Below the pieces are notes generated by a model. The model was not told the origin of the DNA. It saw nothing but the letters and a program-made list of their open reading frames with translations, and did not search any database. Of a stretch of DNA of 5,291 nt, positions 1 through 5,291 are shown piece after piece. This DNA is from Spirochaetes bacterium GWF1_49_6. Its GTDB lineage: Bacteria > Spirochaetota > Brevinematia > Brevinematales > GWF1-51-8. The stretch covers positions 19,398 to 24,688 of the forward strand of contig MIBD01000026.1 of NCBI GenBank assembly GCA_001829395.1, written 5' to 3'. Position 1 is the first letter of the stretch. The number at the start of each line of letters is the position of its first letter. The position numbers were made by a program, and so were the translations under genes.

Positions 1-1601
1 TCCTTCAGCCCAACCCCTCCTCGGGACGCCACCTGCAGGATAGCGTTCTCCTCGGCGTGCAATGACCGCGAGTACTCCAGCCGTTTGATGCGAAGCCCCC
101 GGACTACCTCGCTGCGCTGTTCCGGGGTCAGGTTCGTGTTCCTGAGCTTGGTCTTTATTTCGATACGCGAGAGGATATCCTTAACACAGATCGAATCGTC
201 GTCCGCCCATACCGCTAGGTCGTCCCCCGTGATTACATGGTCCCATAGTTCCATCTCGAACAGGCGATTCTCCTTGGACGTATAATCGCTTTTAATCTTC
301 AGCCCGCACCCGATCTGCCCCTCCGGCACCTCGTTCCACCCGAGGCTCAGGATACGGTTCTCGTTATCGGTAATCACCGCGCCGACCTGACGGGAGATGC
401 ATGTCGAACGGAGGGAGAGGGAGTACGAGATATTCATGTACGTCTCCTGCACCGTCGGCTGGACGCATCCGGGGGAAAGCATCAGGGCGTAATAACGGAT
501 GAACTTATCGAACAGCATCTCCGAGAAGCGCTCGTCTTCGATATCGTTATTGATCGCGATATCGGCGAGATTGAAACACCGGTAAATATTCTGACGGTGC
601 AGGCCGTGCGCGTCGAAATCCTCGAATCCCCAGTCGCGTGAATCGAGCTCCCTGAAAAGGTGGGAAAATTCCGAATCGCTGAAATCGGCCTTATCGGATA
701 ACGTTTTTCGCAGGCGCGCGGCGCGCAGTTCGGAGTTCGAATAGATGGAGATCAGGTAAAAATGCTGGTGACGCGCGCGGAAAAATTCGGCCTCGCCGGG
801 ATTTTTTATCTCATCTATGATAAAGAAATGCGATTTTTTTTCATCGGAACGGGTGCGGTAGTACCGGATAAAACGGTCGGTCTCATTAGCGATCCGCACG
901 AGTGATTCGTTATCATACCTGATGGGGTCGTGCCCGTTCTTGGACTTAAAGGGATTTCCCGTCAGGCGGATATTCTCCCCAAAGTCCCGGAGATAGAACT
1001 CGTTTTTCCGTTTGCCGAAAAACGATTCCACCTGTTCGAGCGTCATACTGTCGCCGGTGTTTTCGAAATCCGCGAACATCGCGTCCATCCGTGAAAGTTC
1101 CTCCGGAGAGAATCGCCCCGCGTCATGCTCCCACGAATCATATAAGGTAAGCTCGCTTTCCCACTTGCCGCGCAGCCATTTGAGTATATCCGCCGCTTTT
1201 GCATGGTCTTTCGCCCATTCGTTGTACTCCGCGGTGGTGATATTGTCCGCCGCGATTTTAAGAATGATAGTGGTTATGGAGATATAGACCGGTTCGGGCA
1301 GCGCGGATTTCGCGATAACATTCAGGCACGCGCGTTCGGCGAGTTTTTCGTTCAGGGTACGGTTCAGGCGGGTCAATTCGGTACGATCGGTTTGTTTCGA
1401 CGATCCGCGCGGATTATTGGCGGGATGCAGTTCGCGCATCCGGCGGCTGATTTCCGCGATATCGCGTGAAACAATATCGAGAAGCCCCCGCTTTTTGACC
1501 ACCTTCCCGGGCTCCATTTTACTGATGTCGCGCGCCAAACGGGTACAACCGGCGCCCATCGGCCCCGTCAATCCTAAAATCATGAGCGGTAAATCGCGCA
1601 T
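1..1601 (-). CDS. AvcD-like anti-phage dCTP/dCMP deaminase (P-loop plus deaminase domains), 3' end missing
   Basis: The frame is open from ATG 1599-1601 to the window edge: 533 residues plus two bases. The N-terminus carries a P-loop-like G-L-T-G-P-M-G-A-G-C-T (residues 10-20), with Cys where a Walker A loop has Lys. Around residues 258-285 come a hydrophobic strand ending in Asp (F-F-I-I-D-E-I), then K-N-P-G-E and F-Y-L-I-S-I-Y. The C-terminal part is a cytidine/deoxycytidylate deaminase fold: S-R-Q-V-G-A-V-I (403-410), G-W-N-E-V-P (421-426), and the zinc-binding, proton-shuttling H-A-E (515-517). The P-C-x-x-C zinc ligands would lie just beyond position 1, so perhaps 60-100 residues are missing. 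This two-domain layout is that of bacterial dCTP deaminases, which convert dCTP/dCMP to the deoxyuridine form and starve phage replication. It has no signal peptide, so it is cytoplasmic. It lies 24 bases downstream of the caspase gene. A housekeeping dCMP deaminase is unlikely because those are usually under 200 residues. Confidence 0.87.
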   Translation of the reverse strand, partial: MRDLPLMILGLTGPMGAGCTRLARDISKMEPGKVVKKRGLLDIVSRDIAEISRRMRELHPANNPRGSSKQTDRTELTRLNRTLNEKLAERACLNVIAKSALPEPVYISITTIILKIAADNITTAEYNEWAKDHAKAADILKWLRGKWESELTLYDSWEHDAGRFSPEELSRMDAMFADFENTGDSMTLEQVESFFGKRKNEFYLRDFGENIRLTGNPFKSKNGHDPIRYDNESLVRIANETDRFIRYYRTRSDEKKSHFFIIDEIKNPGEAEFFRARHQHFYLISIYSNSELRAARLRKTLSDKADFSDSEFSHLFRELDSRDWGFEDFDAHGLHRQNIYRCFNLADIAINNDIEDERFSEMLFDKFIRYYALMLSPGCVQPTVQETYMNISYSLSLRSTCISRQVGAVITDNENRILSLGWNEVPEGQIGCGLKIKSDYTSKENRLFEMELWDHVITGDDLAVWADDDSICVKDILSRIEIKTKLRNTNLTPEQRSEVVRGLRIKRLEYSRSLHAEENAILQVASRGGVGLK

Positions 1602-1605
1602 TTAT

Positions 1606-1612
1606 CCCCCTC
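1606..1612 (-). promoter_or_regulatory. Ribosome binding site of the deaminase gene
   Basis: GAGGGGG read on the minus strand lies four bases before the ATG at 1599-1601 (seven from the GAGG core). It fixes the start of the deaminase and falls entirely within the 24-base gap after the caspase stop codon. That gap has no room for a separate promoter or terminator, which supports translation from a shared message. Confidence 0.75.
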
Positions 1613-1625
1613 GAGCACGGGAAAT

Positions 1626-2753
1626 TTATCGAATAGTCTGCTGGTCGTCTGACTGCAAGATTATTTCACCGTTCCGGTCGGTATAAAAATAATAAGTCCC
1701 GTTATTAACTACCAGAAAAGTATTTTTTGCCGCCGGGCCGTTGAGAGAAATCTCCATCACCCCCGGTTGTTCGAACGTCTGAATCTCGCCGGGCTTGAGT
1801 ACATACTTATCAGGTTCATCGTAACCATTTATAAGGTAATAAGTAACCTTGTTTTCAGTGGAATTTATCAGTTTAACAACCTGCCCGTCGCTTTTCAACG
1901 GCAGGTTTTTCCCACCGCTATTCACCATCACCGGCATAGAATAAACCTTCGGGGTCTGTCCTTTTATCCCAAGCTGTTTGATCTCCTTGAGGACTTTCTT
2001 GGGGATTTTCCCGGAGTCGTACATTTTTTTATAGCTTTTCTGGGTAAAACTTTTCGCTTTTGCGATCACTTCTTCCCATGTATCGGATGGGTTCCGGTAG
2101 AGGGTCATGTAAAATAACGCGTATGAGAAAAATCCGCCCTTCGCGGGAGACACCCATGCGAACTCGCCCTCGCTCGCGGCGGAGATGTGAAGGAATCCCG
2201 CATAGTTCAGGAAAAGATTCCGGTAGATTTCGGGGTTAACCTCCGATTCTTTAGGAACGACACTATCGAGCAAACCCTTATGCGCCAATTCCTCGATAGA
2301 CGCGCTGCATGCGTCGGTAATCAATATTTTCAGCTTCGCGGGCTTCTCCTTGACAATCTCCTCGAAATCCTTTCGATAAATCATCCCGCCCTCAGCGGTG
2401 GAGAAAAAAGTTTTACCCTTCTTCATACCGCCATGCCCCGCGAAGTATACCAGGAACAATTCGTCCCTATCCACCTTCATATCACCAATCGTCTTGAGGA
2501 TGTTTTTCTTTGTCGCGTCTTTACCGCTGATGACTGTTTCCTCGACATCGACAATATGATTATCCTCGAGGATACGCAGAAGTTTCTTGATGTGCTTATA
2601 ATTGACCCGCACCCCTTGAGCGATATCGTTTAGTTTCTTGTAATTATACTTATCCTCTAGAATGATGAGGGTTTTTAGGGTTACCGCAAATAAGTTTGAA
2701 AAGGACGGAATAATGAGAAGTAAAAATAGTAATAATAAACCCGTACGTTTCAT
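1626..2753 (-). CDS. Exported caspase-like cysteine protease (peptidase C14 fold)
   Basis: 375 residues. Residues 1-23 look like a signal peptide: K-R, a run of Leu/Ile at 6-15, then a polar stretch ending at A23. The caspase domain spans about residues 25-240. The catalytic His is H107 in Y-F-A-G-H-G-G after a beta strand, and the catalytic Cys is C149 in I-L-I-T-D-A-C-S-A after a second strand. Both dyad residues are present. S-A-A-S-E-G-E (191-197) followed by G-G-F-F-S-Y-A-L (206-213) matches the substrate-pocket strand and following helix of metacaspase-type proteins. Residues 288-370 form a separate beta-rich domain, with L-K-P-G-E at 319-323, of unknown role. The family cleaves after Arg/Lys or Asp depending on the branch; the specificity here cannot be read. 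The start is set by AGGAG seven bases upstream. The gene sits between a lipoprotein gene (59-base gap) and the deaminase (24-base gap). It should act in the periplasm or outside the cell, which is unusual for a defence caspase. Confidence 0.85.
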   Translation of the reverse strand: MKRTGLLLLFLLLIIPSFSNLFAVTLKTLIILEDKYNYKKLNDIAQGVRVNYKHIKKLLRILEDNHIVDVEETVISGKDATKKNILKTIGDMKVDRDELFLVYFAGHGGMKKGKTFFSTAEGGMIYRKDFEEIVKEKPAKLKILITDACSASIEELAHKGLLDSVVPKESEVNPEIYRNLFLNYAGFLHISAASEGEFAWVSPAKGGFFSYALFYMTLYRNPSDTWEEVIAKAKSFTQKSYKKMYDSGKIPKKVLKEIKQLGIKGQTPKVYSMPVMVNSGGKNLPLKSDGQVVKLINSTENKVTYYLINGYDEPDKYVLKPGEIQTFEQPGVMEISLNGPAAKNTFLVVNNGTYYFYTDRNGEIILQSDDQQTIR

Positions 2754-2760
2754 TCAGGTT

Positions 2761-2765
2761 CTCCT
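2761..2765 (-). promoter_or_regulatory. Ribosome binding site of the caspase gene
   Basis: AGGAG on the minus strand, seven bases before the ATG at 2751-2753. The good spacing supports this start over any downstream Met, and it keeps the whole signal peptide. Confidence 0.75.
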
Positions 2766-2770
2766 GTCAT

Positions 2771-2779
2771 ATTATAACA
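2771..2779 (-). promoter_or_regulatory. Candidate extended -10 promoter element for the caspase-deaminase pair
   Basis: The minus strand reads TGTTATAAT: a perfect TATAAT (2771-2776) with the TG of an extended -10 element one base upstream. No convincing -35 box lies 17 bases upstream (ACGGGA at 2794-2799), which is tolerated by extended -10 promoters. Transcription would start near 2763-2766, at or inside the ribosome binding site, leaving an extremely short leader. It would allow caspase and deaminase to be expressed without the lipoprotein gene. It could be a chance match in an AT-rich gap. Confidence 0.4.
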
Positions 2780-2812
2780 GTTTACCACCAATATCCCGTC
2801 CTTTTCAAGTTT

Positions 2813-3889
2813 TTACTTCAGACCCACATTGCTTAAAATAAGATTCGTATGAATAATCTTTTTTCCGTCTTTATTAAAAAATCCGTCTGTCCCCCATCCG
2901 AGTAAAAGCGGTGAAGAACCCAGATTATATTCAAAAACAAGTTCGACCCGTTCGTTCAATCCCAACGGAATGATACCGTTTGAATTCGGTATCCCCGGAT
3001 TATCTTTCAGGAAATCATTCGCCGGATTATAGTCCTTACCGTCCGCTTTCAGTATAAATTTTTTGAGATCAATAGATAACATTTCAGGCTTTCTATTGAT
3101 AATGCGGAAGAAAACAGTGACTGTATCCTTAATTTTATAACCGACTATTTTCATCATAATATTGTCAAGCAGTATTTCGTTGCCCGAAACCAGCACACTT
3201 ACATCCTTCATAAAATCGGGGGTCTCCGCTTCATGCTCTTCATTTGCTTCATGCTCATCATGTTCGTGGGTTGCATTCATTTTATTATCCAGAATATATT
3301 TTTTCTGCGCGGCAACAAACAATTCTGGGTTTACTGCGAGATTATACCCCTGAAAATTTTTTTCTATGCCGTACTTCGAAAGATAGTCTGTATATTCCTG
3401 ATCGGTAATTTCGAAATTAATTTTTGAATTCAGCAAAGGCTTATCGGTATCATCCCCTATAAAGGATAATTCCAGCGAATAGGATTTTTTTAAATCCCCG
3501 CGGACATTATATTTCTGCATTAAAAAAGGATTATTGATCGGTGTATAGATACAGACAAAAGTAGATTCGCCGCCAGGAACTAAACCGGTATCTCCTCCCT
3601 CGAATGAATAGGGGGTGTTATTAACCGTGTCCGCCTGAATCGAGACCATAGCCGGGTTCACGGAAAGTTTCTTCTGGGAATTATTTTTTACCTTCACTTC
3701 AAGCTTCAATCGTCCATCCGCACCGATCGCCGTAAGTTTCGCTGAAACCTCAACACCGTTCGTACTCATTACCGCAGGCGATGTTTTATATGCGGCAATT
3801 TGTTCATTACTATCCTTCTTACCCGACCCGGAACTTCCGCATGCCGTCATCATTAAAACCAACCCAAAAGCTAAAGCAACGTATTTCAT
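2813..3889 (-). CDS. Lipoprotein with two beta-rich (Ig-like) domains joined by a His/Glu-rich linker
   Basis: 358 residues from ATG 3887-3889; function not recognised. The N-terminus is a lipoprotein signal: K2, a hydrophobic run at 4-14, and the lipobox M-T-A-C with the acylated Cys at C17. A flexible Gly/Ser/Lys tether follows (18-30). Two domains share one layout, at about 45-145 and 236-350: alternating hydrophobic strands, N-N-S or I-N-R turns, then L-V-P-G-G-E-S-T-F in the first and I-P-L-G-L-N-E-R-V in the second, followed by a V/F-rich strand. This resembles DUF4352-like immunoglobulin-fold modules of surface lipoproteins. The linker holds H208, H210, H213 and H219 among Glu/Asp (208-222) and could bind metal. 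No catalytic motif is visible. An upstream in-frame TTG at 3899-3901 overlaps the ribosome binding site and is rejected as the start. The caspase gene follows after 59 bases with no terminator between, so co-transcription is possible. The gene is AT-rich relative to its neighbours. Confidence 0.8.
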   Translation of the reverse strand: MKYVALAFGLVLMMTACGSSGSGKKDSNEQIAAYKTSPAVMSTNGVEVSAKLTAIGADGRLKLEVKVKNNSQKKLSVNPAMVSIQADTVNNTPYSFEGGDTGLVPGGESTFVCIYTPINNPFLMQKYNVRGDLKKSYSLELSFIGDDTDKPLLNSKINFEITDQEYTDYLSKYGIEKNFQGYNLAVNPELFVAAQKKYILDNKMNATHEHDEHEANEEHEAETPDFMKDVSVLVSGNEILLDNIMMKIVGYKIKDTVTVFFRIINRKPEMLSIDLKKFILKADGKDYNPANDFLKDNPGIPNSNGIIPLGLNERVELVFEYNLGSSPLLLGWGTDGFFNKDGKKIIHTNLILSNVGLK

Positions 3890-3893
3890 ATAT

Positions 3894-3899
3894 TCCTCC
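3894..3899 (-). promoter_or_regulatory. Ribosome binding site of the lipoprotein gene
   Basis: GGAGGA on the minus strand, four bases before the ATG at 3887-3889. Because this motif begins inside the in-frame TTG at 3899-3901, that TTG cannot be the true start. The lipoprotein signal then begins M-K-Y-V. Confidence 0.8.
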
Positions 3900-3936
3900 A
3901 AATTTTAAAATAAGGGTAGTTCTAAAAACCCTGATT

Positions 3937-3966
3937 ATTCTAACAAATCAAGGTATAATTGATTAA
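3937..3966 (-). promoter_or_regulatory. Candidate promoter of the lipoprotein gene
   Basis: The minus strand has TGTTAGAAT at 3937-3945, an extended -10 with TAGAAT (five of six matches to TATAAT). A weak -35-like TTAATC lies at 3961-3966 with an 18-base spacer. Transcription would start near 3930 and give a leader of about 40 bases before the ATG at 3889. The element lies downstream of the amylase terminator, as expected for a new unit. The -35 match is poor, so this is tentative. Confidence 0.4.
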
Positions 3967-4014
3967 AAAACGCCCAATGGTCATTTCCTAAACTGAGTAT
4001 TTAAAAGTGACCAT

Positions 4015-4049
4015 AAAAAACCGCCACATATTATATCATATGTGGCGGT
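4015..4049 (-). terminator. Intrinsic terminator of the amylase gene
   Basis: A perfect 12-bp inverted repeat (arms 4020-4031 and 4038-4049, six-base loop) has a GC-rich base, C-C-G-C-C-A-C paired with G-T-G-G-C-G-G. On the minus strand it is followed at once by six T (4015-4020, the last shared with the stem). It lies 35 bases past the amylase stop codon and ends that transcript. The T-run is only on the minus-strand exit side, so it acts in that direction. Confidence 0.87.
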
Positions 4050-4083
4050 ATCGTCAACTTCTAAATTCTTTCAGATGATAATC

Positions 4084-5291
4084 TTATAATCCGTTAACCG
4101 AATAAACAGCATATCCGCGGGGAGCCGCCCATACCTGAACGGAACCTGTCGAACTACAGAACTGATTGGCGGGAGCATAGTTCTGTCCGCTCTTCGAGGA
4201 CGACCATGCATACGCTTTCAGGGTCTTGTTCTTGAGGTAGCTGTTACTGGTGGTAACATAACCGCCCTTCCATGCGGAAGAGTTGTCGTTGATGATTACT
4301 ATGTAGCCCGGAGCCGCTGTGGAATAACCGCCGCTCTGATAAGCGATCCAGTCTCCGTCATTGCTCTTCAGGATAGAAATACTCGGGCCGCCGGCCGCTA
4401 GTTTCTCACGGCACCATACCAACTGCTTGATACCGTTACCCCAACCTGTACCGTAACCGCCGCCTGTCGCCAAGCCGTAGTTATAGTAGTCTTTCCAATA
4501 GATAATAGGATATCCCTTGTAGGTCAAGGTGAACGCATAAGCCATCATTTTGTCGCTGTAAATTTCATCGGTGTCATGGTTACCGACGAAAGTGACCGCT
4601 CTCGCATCCCATTTTGACGCAAAAGCCAAAGTGCTATTGAATACGTTAGGAAGATATCCGCCGCCGCCCGTATTGTTACAAATATCCTTCATAGTATAGT
4701 AGAGAGCGAAATCGAATACGGAAGCTCCGCTATTGTAAGCCCAAGTGTTCAGAAGCGTAGTATTAGCATCCCAAAGCTCGCCGACCGAGAAAGGATTCCC
4801 TGTCGCCGCGCGCATATCTTTTACTACCCAAGAAGCAAAACCCTTAACATAGTCAAATCTCCATGAATCGAAACCCGCGTTAGCCGCGACTTTTAACCAA
4901 GCCATCCAAGTCTTTGTATCGGTATAAGCTAAACCTGCCGAATAACATACGTCGGGATATCCGCCGAACGAGCCTTCGTCACTGTAGCAATAGTTATTCG
5001 GATGGAATGAATCCCAATGCCATTTGCTCTTTCCGGAAAGTACGCCAGCGAAACTCGTCCACGTGTTTCCACCGGTCTTGGGGTTGTATTCGCTTGCTCC
5101 ACCGGCACGGTGGTTCAGAACGATGTCAGCCGTACAGGAAACGCCATAGCTCTTATAAAGCGCGATTGCCGCTTTGAGTTCGGCCTGTGAACCGAAACGG
5201 GTCTCGATTGTCCCCATCTGATTATACTGACCAAGGTCATAATAATCATAGGGGTCATAACCCATCGAGTATCCGCCGTTCAAACACTTCG
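4084..5291 (-). CDS. GH13 alpha-amylase, archaeal/GH13_7-like, 5' end missing
   Basis: The frame is open from the window edge to TAA 4084-4086: 401 whole codons, starting K-C-L-N-G-G-Y-S-M-G-Y-D-P. The enzyme cleaves internal alpha-1,4 bonds of starch or glycogen. All four GH13 conserved regions are visible, in order. Region I is D-I-V-L-N-H. Region II is W-R-F-D-Y-V-K-G with the nucleophile Asp at codon 4852-4854. Region III is V-G-E-L-W-D with the acid/base Glu at 4777-4779. Region IV is F-V-G-N-H-D-T-D with the transition-state Asp at 4573-4575. The wording of regions I-IV, plus S-W-V-V-K-D, W-A-Y-N-S-G-A-S-V-F-D-F and A-Y-A-F-T-L-T-Y-K-G, recalls Pyrococcus/Thermococcus enzymes. The C-terminal 100 or so residues form the usual beta domain C, ending A-A-P-R-G-Y-A-V-Y-S-V. 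The catalytic core looks intact. About 50-90 N-terminal residues, including any signal peptide, lie beyond 5291. The in-frame TTG at 5281-5283 is internal, not the start. A terminator follows. Confidence 0.95.
   Translation of the reverse strand, partial: KCLNGGYSMGYDPYDYYDLGQYNQMGTIETRFGSQAELKAAIALYKSYGVSCTADIVLNHRAGGASEYNPKTGGNTWTSFAGVLSGKSKWHWDSFHPNNYCYSDEGSFGGYPDVCYSAGLAYTDTKTWMAWLKVAANAGFDSWRFDYVKGFASWVVKDMRAATGNPFSVGELWDANTTLLNTWAYNSGASVFDFALYYTMKDICNNTGGGGYLPNVFNSTLAFASKWDARAVTFVGNHDTDEIYSDKMMAYAFTLTYKGYPIIYWKDYYNYGLATGGGYGTGWGNGIKQLVWCREKLAAGGPSISILKSNDGDWIAYQSGGYSTAAPGYIVIINDNSSAWKGGYVTTSNSYLKNKTLKAYAWSSSKSGQNYAPANQFCSSTGSVQVWAAPRGYAVYSVNGL

Noticed and set aside
1..1601. Housekeeping dCMP deaminase or a deoxynucleoside kinase fusion
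   Set aside because: The protein is over 533 residues with a long N-terminal P-loop domain that lacks the Walker Lys, unlike short housekeeping dCMP deaminases or active kinases.
85..1686. Four open plus-strand frames (85-285, 1012-1287, 1203-1469, 1417-1686)
   Set aside because: They lie mainly antisense to the deaminase gene, whose frame is continuous and carries conserved motifs. Their own translations are Ser/Arg-rich with no recognisable domain and no good ribosome binding sites.
1767..2633. Plus-strand open frames of 116 and 148 codons opposite the caspase gene
   Set aside because: Antisense shadows of a gene with clear catalytic motifs; no domain features of their own.
2754..2812. 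Terminator between the lipoprotein and caspase genes
   Set aside because: No GC-rich hairpin followed by a minus-strand T-run is present; only a tiny AAGT/ACTT pairing is seen.
3887..3901. TTG at 3899-3901 as the lipoprotein start
   Set aside because: It overlaps the GGAGGA ribosome binding site. The ATG four bases beyond that site gives a standard lipoprotein signal.
3953..3960. Plus-strand TATAAT at 3954-3959 as a promoter
   Set aside because: No gene on the plus strand follows it, and the -35 position (3931-3936, CTGATT) matches poorly. Likely chance in an AT-rich gap.
3162..3966. Short plus-strand frames opposite or just upstream of the lipoprotein gene
   Set aside because: Low-complexity translations antisense to the lipoprotein signal and linker coding, with no start signals.
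5281..5283. TTG as the amylase start, making the gene complete
   Set aside because: The frame stays open to the window edge, and the residues before it (S/K-C-L-N-G-G-Y-S-M-G-Y-D-P) belong to the conserved core of the enzyme, so the start lies outside the window.

Overview
The window holds four protein genes, all read on the minus strand, so transcription runs from high to low coordinates. Two run off the ends. From right to left they are: a secreted-type GH13 alpha-amylase (5' end beyond position 5291), a lipoprotein with two beta-rich domains, an exported caspase-like (peptidase C14) protein, and a large P-loop plus dCMP-deaminase-fold protein of the anti-phage dCTP deaminase (AvcD) type, whose 3' end lies beyond position 1. 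I see no tRNA, rRNA, CRISPR array, insertion sequence or plus-strand gene.

The window suggests a bacterium with an export pathway and lipoprotein processing, probably diderm, with moderate GC content. The loose lipobox (M-T-A-C) and the mix of genes would fit a spirochaete or an uncultivated lineage, but the sequence does not fix the taxon. Composition is uneven. The deaminase gene is GC-rich (57% in two hand-counted 60-base rows), the caspase gene is intermediate (47% in one row), the lipoprotein gene is AT-rich in most rows counted (28-38%), and the amylase gene is near 50%.

Layout: the amylase gene (4084-5291) ends just before a strong intrinsic terminator (4015-4049), so it is a separate unit. 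A 194-base gap follows, with a possible extended -10 promoter (3937-3945) for the lipoprotein gene (2813-3889). The caspase gene (1626-2753) follows after 59 bases that hold no terminator but do hold a perfect extended -10 element. The deaminase gene (1-1601) begins only 24 bases after the caspase stop with its own strong ribosome binding site. Caspase and deaminase are therefore almost certainly co-transcribed, and the lipoprotein gene may be part of the same unit.

Working together: dCTP deaminases of this class destroy the dCTP/dCMP pool on phage infection, and caspase-like proteases are used as killing or activating effectors in several bacterial defence systems. A caspase plus dCTP deaminase operon is therefore a candidate defence module. 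The main argument against a simple shared role is that the caspase carries a signal peptide and should act outside the cytoplasm, whereas the deaminase has none. The link is an inference from gene order.
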